From: Monosporascus cannonballus
Lineage: Eukaryota; Ascomycota; Sordariomycetes; Xylariales
Direction of reading: 5' to 3'
NCBI GenBank assembly: GCA_004154925.1
Contig: QJNS01000194.1
Span: 1 to 64,000, forward strand
Length of the DNA: 64,000 bases
Part shown: one piece after another, positions 20,345 through 30,720 of the stretch
How the letters are laid out: every line of letters starts with the position of its first letter
Numbering within the stretch: the first letter of the stretch is position 1
Notes under the pieces: generated by a model
Databases searched by the model: none
The model's input: the letters and a program-made list of their open reading frames with translations, nothing else
What the model was told of the DNA's origin: nothing
Program-made: the position numbers and the translations under genes

Positions 20345-23300
20345 TCAATTATCGTCTCTACCTTCATCGATGAGGGTGCGCACTTCGGACGCATTCAGTA
20401 GAATTCGCTTGCCAAGTTCCTCTGGAGACTTTCCGTCGCGGACGGCGCCGAAATCGAGAATCTACAGGCAAGACAAGGGTTAGAGCCGGTCCTATAAGTT
20501 CGAATTAAGTGATAGTCTCAACTTGCCTCGACGTAGGTTATGCCTTCGCGCTGGACGGCCGCGACACACCGCCGTTCATCAAAACGAACCTGCCAAACCC
20601 CACTGAGGTCGGTAAGCAGGTCTTGGACGCACTCGCCCGTTCGGATGTCCCACATCTTCAGGGTCCGGTCGCTACCACTAATCACTTTGCGGCCGTCGTG
20701 TTGAAAACAGGTGATGGCACCGGTGTGTGCCGTGAGCGTGTGCCGGCATCGTCCGGTCTCGGGGTCCCAGATGCGCAGGGTGCTATCTGCGGCGGCGGAT
20801 ACTAGACGCTCGTCGCGTAGATCGAGCAGACCGACGAGAAGGGTGTGGCCCTCGAGCGTGTGGGTGCAGGCTCCGGTTTCCAAGTCCCAGATCTTGACGA
20901 AGCTGTCCATGCTTCCCGAGATACACCGGTTGCGCGCCGCGTCGAGAACGACGCTATACACCTTCTGCGTGTGGCCCTGTAGGACATGGACGGTCTCTCC
21001 CGTGCTGATCTTCCAGACGCGGACCGTGTTGTCGTAACTGCCACTGACCAGGGTATCAGCGTGTGCTGCGATGGCCCGCACGCTGTGGGTGTGGCCCTGC
21101 AGCGTGCGGATGAAATAGGGGCAGTCGGCGTCGTTGGCGGGCGGTCCCGTTTGGATATATCTCCTCGAGCCGGCCTCCGGAAGGCGCCATACACGCAGCT
21201 GGCTGTCTCGAGAACCCGTAATGATCAGGGGCTTCGGGGGCATCATGATCGTCTCGCCGTTCTCGTCCGTCTTGCCGGTATCCGTGGGCATCAGAATCTG
21301 CAGGCATCGGACAGTGCTAGTGTGGCCGTAGAAGACCTGCGTGCAGAGGCCCTTCTCAATATCCCAGACCCGGACCGAGCGGTCGGTCGATCCAGATACC
21401 AGGACGTTGCCCTGGTACTGCAAAGCCCAGACACCCCCTTCGTGCCCCTCCAAGCGTTTACGCAGCTTGCCCGTGTTTGTGTCGTATACGTGGATCAGTT
21501 GGTCGTCGCTTCCGGTGATGATCTTGTCCTCGTCGAACTGCAAGCAGGTAATGACGTGTCGGGGATGAGCCGCAAACGCGACATGGCTAGGCTTAACCTT
21601 GCCGCTCGTCCAGCTCTGGCGCATCATGTAGTGTCGTCGGTATAGCGACTTGAAGAGATGCAGCTTTTTCAAAGAAGGGAGGCCGACGTGGGGGTCGGGC
21701 ACGGCGACGGCGGCAGCGTTAGCGGCAGAGATAGGACCCTCGGGCTTGAATTCGGCATGCGTCTTCTCGTCCCTGCCGTGTTCCTGCGTGCTTACTCGTC
21801 GTTTGGAACGATCCGTGCCAATGCCGTTGGTATTCAAAACTCTCTTACGCTTGGAAGACCGCAACTTTTGAGGCGGCGGGTCCGGCTTCGATGAGGAACG
21901 GAAGAGTTCCGACTCCGTCGATGTCAGTCGATTCTGTAGGCTGAAGTCGCGTTCGCATCCCTCAGGCCCCACGGGGTCCTGCCAGCCCCAACCTTCCTTG
22001 ATGGCCCTGTCGAGTTCGCCCGAAGCCAGAACGAATCCGTCACGGTCGAATAGGTCTTTCCACCCTGTTTCATTACAGTCGATGAGATTCCGCCAGTGTT
22101 TAGATACCTGGGCTGCCCGGCACAAGTCACGGTGATCCAGATATGAAAGAACGTGCAGTGACAGCTCCAAAGGCAGATCCTTGAGGATGTCGCACTTGAG
22201 AGCCGGGTTGACGACGTTGGCAACCGCGTGCAGCGTCCTCCGAGAGCACCGCCGCAGAAACTGATACATCATGAACGATTTCATCTCGGGGGGCATACAG
22301 TCGAACGTCTCCAGCATGGACCGACTATCCATAAGGTTGGGCAGGGCTCTGCGGGGCGAGCCTTCGTAAAGCTCCATGGCTTGAGAGGGCAGCTCGGCCA
22401 AGGCACTGCATAGAGCCGGCTCATCATCGAGCGTTGTCTGACTGTCTCCGTGTAGCATGACGGCGTCATCGTCCTCTTCGGGTTCTTCGGCGTGCAACCG
22501 TGCGGCCTGCAGGGTCGGGGACAAGCGCGGGCTCGGAAGACTAGCATCCTGCGCGGCCAGGGCGTCGATAGGCCGGGGATGGTGCAAGGCTCGGATGGAC
22601 TGCTGCAGAGAGTCATCGCCTTCAGCAAACGGCTCGGCATCTGCGTCAGTAATGGGGGGAGTAGCCACATTACTGCTAAAGACGGTGTGCGAGTCGCTGC
22701 CGGTGGGGCTTGAGATGTCAAAAAAGGAATGCTGCGATTGTGTAGGGTCGGAGTCGGGCGTCTCGAAAGAGTCGAGGTTAGAGCGTCTAGGTCTTAAAGA
22801 TCGGTTCGGGTTGACGAGAGAGACCTCGGATGCATCGGGGGTCGCAGGGAGGCCAGTGGTGAGTTTGCCAAGGCTTTCTTTCTCCTTTTCCATGCGGGAA
22901 AGGGGGGCCAAAGAGCGCCGTAGTTTGTCAGAAACGGCGTAAGAGAGGCTTTGGGCGCGAGATCTCGCTGCGGCCCTCCCCAGGCCTTTCTTGACGGACC
23001 CGGAGACAACTGGGGAGTTCGCTCGTGTGCTCATCTTGTGGGCTTTCCGTGTAAGCCTATCGGCAAAATGCTTGGAGGCTCGTCGGAGGTCGCCCTTCGA
23101 TGGAGAATTCTCTACGCCGGGCTCGGTCTTGATCTCTTGGCTGGATTCGTCACTCGCGGCCTGCTGAGTCTGAAGGGTGATGTGATCAGTTAGACGGCGA
23201 GTTCTCAAGAAGCAGGATACGGAGCGGGGGTGAAATACCTCTGAGGATGACGGCGAGGCCTGCTCAAAGGCGTCATTGGCGGGCCAGGAGACGGCATCTT

Positions 23301-23586
23301 GGTGGTCGAGACTGAAAGTGAAGTTGGCGAGTTCGGGTGGTGTCGGCTTCTGTGCCAAGGGATACTCCTTGGAATCGAGAGACGACAGGGGCCTCGACTG
23401 CTTCAGTAAGAATGGTGGGTATGCTCTCTTGGTGGTCGTGGTGGTAGTGATGGTCTTTGTCTCTATGCACTCTGCAACCTCGAACCTCATGCTCGAACGG
23501 CTCGCGTTCGGTGTTAGAGGGTCCGCGTCGTCGAAGTTGACCGAGACGGTGGTCTGATTGGGACGAGGCCTGCGTCTCGACTCCAT
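20345..23586 (-). CDS. cdc4: F-box/WD40 protein, SCF ubiquitin-ligase substrate receptor (Cdc4/Fbw7/Pop1 type)
   Basis: Substrate-recognition subunit of an SCF E3 ubiquitin ligase that binds phosphorylated proteins for degradation. The preferred start is the ATG at 23586 (MESRRRPRP...); the frame is open 53 codons further but that stretch looks like leader sequence. A long disordered N-terminus is followed by a dimerisation-like helix (about 425-459), the F-box (about 467-507, ILKDLPLELSLHVLSYLDH) and, from about 675, WD repeats (SGSTDRSVRVWD, TGSRDSQLRVWR, SGSYDNTVRVWK, SGSMDSFVKIWD, AADSTLRIWD, SGSDRTLKMWD) making about eight blades. Repeat number and the insert before the third blade favour Cdc4 over Met30. 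The last 38 codons lie in a second exon (20461-20345) after an intron at 20462-20526 with a GC donor (GAG|GCAAGT...TGTAG). About 1058 aa; intact. Confidence 0.9.
20462..20526 (-). other. GC-AG intron of the Cdc4-like gene
   Basis: 65-nt intron with donor GCAAGT, branch-like CTCTAACC and acceptor CTGTAG. Joining VE to ILDFGAVRDGKSPEELG keeps the frame and adds the usual C-terminal tail; reading through gives a stop three codons later. Inferred from the reading frame only. Confidence 0.8.
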
Positions 23587-26500
23587 GACGGACCAGATAT
23601 ATATGTGTAGTCGTGAGGTTGACTGAGACGGCGGAAGCTCAGGCGGAGCCGAGGGCGGGTGGCGGAAGACCGGAGTACTCGTACCGTATCTCGATGTGCT
23701 AATGGAAGTGCAGACTGACCATGTGATCCCTTTGTTTTGACACAACTTATCCTGTCTGACTGTGTATATGTAGTAATGAGCGACGTGTTGGATTCTCAGG
23801 TGTTCAATCTCGGTCGGACGTCAGGTAGAGTATTGTTGCTGGGCTGGGGGTCTGATGGCTGGATGAGTTGTGGTTTGTGTTGTAGTATAGGGAAACGAAC
23901 GAGGCGGAGGAGGTGCGGCCTTGTCACCACAGGGGGACGGGAACAGGGGACGGGAACGGGGGATCGGGGACGGGGTATGATTAGGTAGGTCGGGAGAACA
24001 GATGGTAATTAACCCGCGTACCGGTATCACCTCCCCGTTGCCCGTGCGTGGGTCGGGGATCTGTCGATTCCGATTTCCTTTTCAACTAGGAAAATGAAAC
24101 AAGAAAAGCCGCCTGCCGAGTGGACGCGTGTTGTTGACAACTTACCCAACCTGAAATCTCTAGGTATGATCTCTGTGAGGCTGGTGGGAAAAGTCTGGGG
24201 TGGCTGCTGGCTGGCTGGGCGTGCTCACAGGGAGATGGCAAGAACAGGATTGATGAATGATGGATGATGACCTACAGCACGGAGTAGGTAGCGGCATTAC
24301 TTTGGTGGTAGGAGGTAGTCTAGGTAATCATAGTGAGTGTCACTTAAATCAACTGAATTAAGTGGATGAGGGGTGTGATTTTTCTGGGCCCTTTTGGCTT
24401 ATGGCTAAGGGTTGCGTGATGGGGGTCCCTACTGGGGTATGGCTGGAGCTGGCTGGGATTCCCGTTTGGGGATATCCATCCAGGTTGTAACAGTTGTTAC
24501 TATAGTGGGCATATACTAAGGACACCAGGCATACAGCATGGAAAGCCTGACGTTAGCGCCTGGTCCTTATCAGTCTATCTCTAGCGTACCTGGTGCAATG
24601 GCCCAAGGCCCCCAGGAAGTCATGGCGCTCCAAATGCGCTTCTAATTTCTTACCTAAGCCGCCGAGAACTGGCCTGGCCTGGCAGGCAGTCGGCTGATGC
24701 ACATTTCCATGCTGAAGACTGGGCACCGCATGGAAGGAATGGACTATATTCATCCGATGGCATACATGTTAAGCCCTTGACTTGCCTTTACTCCATATTC
24801 GTACCTTAGCCGACAACTTCACGAGTTGACAGGTCATGTCCCTATACCGCTAGCCTGCTCTGCTTCCAGGGCAAGCAGGCGGTGGTCAGAATTTATGGCA
24901 CGCTTTCAATCCAACGACATAACACCAGGATTCTGCTCCGGCCTGAACGTTCCCATCCGGCATTACGGAGAAAAATAATACGACGGTTGAATAAAACGTT
25001 AGCCTATGCATAGATGTATATATAAAATAACAGTGTTAATTTCGGTGTGATTTATTAGGAATTTTGGAAGTTGGATCTGAACGGAATTGCCCTGGACAAA
25101 GGAGCAAAGTTTGACATAGGTATTTATTGACCAAGGCAGATACCCACAGTCAAATGCATCGTGACGGTACCCACCAGCTACAGGAGCGGAGCCCAGATGC
25201 CGAAACTGGCCAGTCTTTACAGTGTCATCGAGAAACATTCAGCATAGCAATTTTTCCGTCCGCAAAGCGACAATCGCCCCTGCACCCATTGATAATCAAT
25301 TCCGTTTGACTCATTATCAGGTACCAAGCCTGGTTGCCGTTCCATTCTGAGTGAGGCTCCTTGCATGTATGCCTCCTCTTGTTCGAACTTCCAGCGTACC
25401 GTGGATTTGGTACCGTGCGAATGGAAATTAGCACTATACGTGTCCATTTCAAAGCTGCCTGAAACTGGGTCCGGCCATCGTTCATCCGTGGCCTTGCTGA
25501 TGCACTGGCTGCGCTGGCAGACTGGTCCTTCATCAAGTTTGTCTGGTTCTGGTTGTCAAGCGGCCGACCAATGGCCACCCTGATTAAATCATCAGTCACA
25601 GGGCACAGGTATGACAGGTATGCGGCGCGAAAGTCCACGACGCGTTAAGCGGTGCCTGACTCGGGCCGGGGTTGGTTGGTCATCCGTCGTGCGTATACCT
25701 ATACAGCACATAGATGTCCTACTTAATTCGTACGTAACCGAGGGTCGATCGAACTCCTCGCCACAGCAACAAATCGAAGCTACAACAATTTATCGGATCC
25801 CTACCATATGCCTTTGATTTAATGGAAGATTCAACCATGCGTTGATACAACGAAACAAAGGAAAGAGGCCGTATTATGCCCCAGTTAATTAAGTCGGAAG
25901 CACCACTAGGCGACAATAATATTTGCAGTTCTCAGGCCAACGGCCGGAGTGGCCACGGTGGCGGAGTTCAAGTTTTGCCTAGGTACGGTTTTGTTGCTAA
26001 GCGGCCCGATTTTTACCTATATCAGGTACCGACCGAGGAACAGGGGTCAGCGCGGCTGCTAAGTTACTGACCGCAGTAGCAATGTCGCGTTTGGGTGCTT
26101 AAGTAAAGCATGTGAGAGTCGCAACCTTTACATGCTGCTTACCTCCTTGACACCCGAGGTTAACACTAGAGCCCCATTCAACTTATCAGGCTCACGGGCT
26201 TTATGAGTCGAGACTCGGTTGGTTCCGAAGCAGCTCTCTCGCTTGGGGATGATACCCTACATTTGACAACGATTCGTCCGATTCGAGGCAGCACATGCTA
26301 GGGTCTCATTGAGGCCATGGCCCGGACTTGCCCTTTGCAGCTCATCCTGACCAACCGCGTATAAACTCGCGTCTGAGCTCCAAACCCATGCGACATTTCT
26401 GTCTGTTATCAGATGCTGTAATGGCCGGCTGGTGATGGAGAAGAACGGGGGGGCCATGCAGCTGCAAGCACTTTATCAGCACACGAGCGATAACCCCACT

Positions 26501-28026
26501 TGTATAGTACAGGAAAATGCTTCATGACCTAGCAGCATCAATCGGACAATAGCAGGACGCACAATTCATTGGTGAGCATACAGGCGCTATACGTCCACTC
26601 CAGCAACCCAACAGTTGTATTCCGAGCCTTCGGCTCATACGACACAACACATTTCGCACCAACACGCTTCCAGTTGCCAATACCATGAGTCCTCATACAC
26701 GAGTCTTACATTGACGTTGGGTCGTCACAACCGACCGACCTTTGTCGAAGTATGAGTCGCACATGTTTCATCTTGTCAGGTGACTCTGCTCCTACGCCCA
26801 AACTTGGGTCTCTTTCCCCCGCGGGTCCTGTCTCTTGTTTTGCACGCCAGGGACGATGGAACTTTTCTGCACGGTCACTAAACGTAATATAGTAGGCTCG
26901 CTCCTAGTGACTTAACGCTCATTGATACGTGATTAGGATCTGAGTTGGACTGACGGGAATAGTTAGAGGTATTCAACCCCAATAAATGCATGCTCTGATA
27001 CCATCAAGGCGGCTAGCGACGGGAGCTGTTCGTATGGCGGCCCTTGTCTCGTGCTAAAGTCGCCTGGTCGCCTCCAGTGTACCCCATTTCCGGAGCCAAG
27101 TCTATCCGCTAGAGGGCCCTAAGGCGTCAGTACTGGATAGAAATTGGTGGTGCTGACGCCTTGTGCCCATCTAGACGATAGTCACATCTATCTCAGCCGC
27201 ACAAGGCGGCTTTAATCAGTAGGTACCTGGTGCTGCTTGACTCGGCGCTGTTCGCTTCAATTTCCCTCTTGGGAGGTGCAATGCGACTTGGTTTATGTGG
27301 TTTGCCCAGAGTAGCTCCCGCACAGCTAAAAGGTATCCATGGCCAGGGACGATTTGGCGCGATACGCGAGTCCATGTGCGACTGAGGTAAGCAGCATAAG
27401 CTGAGCTTACATGCATTCGTTATCCCCCTCGGCATTAAGTAGGTACCAAGAAGTTCCCAAGACGCCGGAAGATGCGGCAAGAACAACATAAGACAACACA
27501 CTACTTCTACCAGCAAGAGCAGCCGCCGCCGCTCCAGCCCAGGGGTCCAAGAACCCTTGAAAAATGTGGCCGCTGCCCCGGCCCAGCCGCGATCTAACTG
27601 GACGTACCCGCCGCTGCCCCATGGTCACCTCCTGGAGGCCCGAGTAACAGCCCCCACCCATCCCGCCGCGACGGGCCGGCTTTTGAGAGCCGGAATATCG
27701 CGGACAACAGCCGTCTCTCGCCGGTTCCCCAGTCCTTCCCACCTCTGCCCCTGGCCCCAACAGACGGGCTTATCAGTACACCTTTCCTCCTCCCGCTAGG
27801 CGCCCTTCAGCCAATCTGCCGTCGCCGAAACTCAAAGTCCGATTGTGCTCCTGCACAGGCCACTGGTGACGGCGCAACAAGGCTACACCCACGTGTCCCC
27901 ACCTACTACGGTGAATATAGCGAGCCCATTCATCGTCCCTAGTATTCTCCAGCCCCTTCTGAGTGCTATGTGAATCAGATTAGGGGTCAAGGCCCCGTGA
28001 CTCCTTTACCAGCGAGAGACTGAGCG
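23587..28026. other. Long intergenic region, no gene recognised
   Basis: The first few hundred bases are the 5' leader and promoter of the Cdc4-like gene, with G-rich tracts at 23920-23990. Frames such as 25225-25638 (-) and 27407-27760 (-) show no recognisable family. GC content rises from about 27400 towards the next gene. Confidence 0.45.
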
Positions 28027-29307
28027 ATGGCAAGCCGCGACTCTGCCGCTTCAGCCATCCCCGAACACGGGACCACTTTTCAAGGGCGCGCTCACCTCCG
28101 GCTCTCTGTATCCTGCCCCAGAATGGATGCTCTTCCGATCAACGGTGCACTGCCACGGAACAGCCGGCGTCAACCACGCGGCGTCAAGTGGTACAAAGCC
28201 AGAGCAGAGGACATCCCCGGCTTCGTCTCCGGTCAATTCTGCTACGAGGACGTCGTCCTCACCAACAGGCTGTCCACGTGCATCGAGCCGCAGGTGCCCC
28301 AGCACCCCAACTCCATCCGGGACTTGCGACCTAGCCGTCCCGTGCATCAGGCAGGAGTACGAACAGAGCAGCAAGGCGAAAGAGTGGGTCGGCTCCGTGA
28401 CAGAGGCGAATGCGCGACTGGATATGGATCCGTGCCCGGGGCCCAAGAGCGCCTCTACGGCAAGGCCGGCGCCACCAACGGTGCCTCATACACGCTCCTG
28501 GCGAACCCGCCCGGCTTCCACATCCGCCGCGCCTGCTATCTGGCCGCGGCGGAGCCGCTGGACCTTGCGCGCTTCTTCAAGCCCAAGACGTCGACCCACT
28601 CCGCTCGGGGGAAAGAGAATAATGGGCAGAAGGAGGTGGCCTTCCCGCCGCCCGGCACCACCGTGCTATGCTGCTTCAACCACCCGCACCCGCGCCTGCA
28701 CAAGGGCTTCCTGCCCTGTCTGACGGAGGCGGACCCGACCCGGGGGGAGGGGCGCGCTCTGGGCGACTACGCGCTCAAGTACGGGGACATCCCGCCGTGT
28801 CCGCGCGAGGAGGACGCTACGAACAATCGCCGGTACGGGTGGCCCGGTTGCACGATCCGCTCGGAGGGCTGGCAGGAGTCTGCACGGCACTAGCAGTCTC
28901 TAGCTTCGCACGTCGAGCTGCGCAGCTAGGCCCTCGAGGCGAGCATCATGTGCGAGATATACAGCGCGCACATGCGGCGGCTGTACCTCAAGTGCAACAG
29001 CATCTCTAACGATGGAGACCCGGCGTCGCCGCTCCGCTTCACCACCCACCGCCGCATGGTTTTCGTTCAGACCGTGCTGCCAATCCGGCAGATGCTGCTC
29101 TGCCCGCGCCTGGGCCTCCAGCAGCAGCAGTTCCTCAACATCGGGAGCTCGCACGACTATAACAGCGGCATAATGCAGGAGATCACCATGCCCTCCGCCT
29201 ACATGTACTCGCAGCCGGGCCTCGGCACCTTCGCTAACCATGATCTCCTGCGGGGTGCCCAGTACGGCGCCCAGGCGCCGGGCATTGCGGCAAACGTGGG
29301 GAGCTAG
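28027..29307 (+). pseudogene. GC-rich gene of unknown function with two TAG stops
   Basis: I do not recognise the family. The plus-strand frame starting at 28027 is strongly GC3-biased and coding-like. It moves to the next frame at about 28320-28330 (the coding-like text becomes IRQEYEQSSKAKEWVGSVTE) and returns near 28440-28455 to GATNGASYTLLANPPGF. It then runs to TAG at 28891 and a second in-frame TAG at 28927, after which coding-like sequence continues in the same frame from CEIYSAHMRRLYLKC to the stop after 29307. Each TAG is one C-to-T change from CAG. Either two compensating indels and two RIP-like stops broke one gene, or introns hide the joins. No signal peptide or membrane segment is evident. 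Confidence 0.5.
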
Positions 29308-29833
29308 AGCAGACACTAATTGCTAGGCAGCTAGAGAGGCAATGGAGGGCTTTCGAGTGAGATTCCGGTTTGGGGGTTGAGCGTGACTGTGCATCTCGGC
29401 TGTTTCTTTGAGGAACTTTGCAGATTGCGCGGGGTCTATGCATTCACCGCTTACCGACTTTCTAGATGGTCATAGATATCCATTACAGTTCATGGCTGGC
29501 ACCAGGAGCGTCCTGATGCCTCGTTATTGTAACTGGCCGTGAACTGGTTTGCTATGCGGACTCAGATGACTTCTAGCAAAAGGGGCCGAGGAGGTGGGTG
29601 GAGTGCACAAAATGGGGGACGATCATGATCTTCACGTGTTTACGGACTAACACCTATTGTCGCCAATGCAAATTTTTAGTATTCAATGTCTGGACTTCGC
29701 CCATTCATCGTCGGCGGCCGGTTGTCTCCTTGAAAAACTTTGACCGTACAGATCTGACAGTGTGTCGTCCAAGATGCTGGCGCTTAGTGTTGGCTTCTTT
29801 GTTATATAGTCTATCGCCGTATTAGTTTCTTAC
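29308..29833. other. No gene recognised
   Basis: Intergenic; it may hold downstream exons of the minus-strand Myb-like gene, whose donor lies at 29833, but none could be recognised. Confidence 0.4.
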
Positions 29834-30272
29834 CTCAACGATATCTTCGAAGGAGCGGCCCTCGTCCCTATACATCCGGACAATCGTCGCCACTTCATGC
29901 TCTGTGAAACCATGTCTCGTGGGGTTGGTGGCTCTAGGAGCCACGGTGACCGGCATAGGCGTGTAGCGCGGCTATTGTCTGTCAGAACGTCATATACTAT
30001 ATTGGAAACCAGGAGGCTTACCACCTCATTATGTCTGTACCTTCGATGGTGGACACGACCACCAGACGGATTGATGTTCTCATCTAGTTCGGGGTACGAG
30101 GACTGGTTCATATCCCTAACGATTCGTTGCAATGCCTCTGCTTCGTGGTCGGTCGTAGCGGGATTGAAGGAACAGCCTTCATTGGTACAGAGGAATCCGG
30201 CCCATTCCCGTCTTTCCAGGAAAGCCTCCTGAGTCACGACCTCGTGGATACCGGGGCCGAGCTCACTTACAA
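29834..30272 (-). CDS. Fragment of a Myb-like/helix-turn-helix protein (partial)
   Basis: Two exons join well: 30272-30022 and 29971-29834, around an intron at 29972-30021 (GTAAGC...CAATAG with a CTGACAG branch). The first contains WAGFLCTNEGCSFNP and EALQRIVRDMNQ. The second ends in GFTEHEVATIVRMYRDEGRSFEDI, which resembles a Myb/SANT helix-turn-helix. An acceptor (TTGCAG) precedes 30272 and a donor (GTAAGA) follows 29834, so both ends are missing. It lies at the edge of the AT-rich block and may be a remnant. The domain call is by pattern only. Confidence 0.45.
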
Positions 30273-30410
30273 CTGCAAATCGGCACGGCTGCAGCTATAT
30301 CAGCATCTCGATAAGAAAGTGAACGTATTTCTGGGCAAAGAGGAGTGCACTGGGCCGTCATTAAGCTGAGGTTTCAGAGAAGGTTTGTATTGGCCGGATA
30401 AATTACTAAG

Positions 30411-30720
30411 AGAGAGGAACGCCAACGCCAAAAGGGGGAAGGAGCGCCAACGGAGAATGACATTGAAAAATAGTCGAACGTGAAAAATGAGAAGGAACCA
30501 CGTCAAACAAAACAGGGTAGGAACATCGACAATGAAAAGGGGTTAGAATGTCAACGATGAAAGGGGGAAAGGACGTCGATCAAGATTCAATATTGAGAAA
30601 AAATGTTAACGTGAAAAGGAGGAGCGACGTCAAACATAGAGTAGGAACATTGACGATGAAGGGAAGAAAGAGCAACAGTGTTAAAAGGAGGAGGAACACC
30701 AACCTTGATCGAATATGGAT
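30411..30720 (+). repeat. Degenerate purine-rich tandem repeat
   Basis: About ten loosely related units of roughly 24-36 nt, recognisable by the core GGAAC(A/G)TC(A/G)ACGATGAAA-AGGGG and its variants (for example GGAACATCGACAATGAAAAG at 30519 and GGAACATTGACGATGAAGGG at 30645). The open frame through it is low-complexity and probably not a gene. Confidence 0.6.

Noticed and set aside
20986..21645. Plus-strand frame of 219 codons
   Set aside because: Shadow of the WD40 region on the opposite strand; GC-rich coding DNA keeps antisense frames open.
25225..25638. 137-codon minus-strand frame
   Set aside because: Low-information composition, no family recognised, isolated in non-coding DNA.
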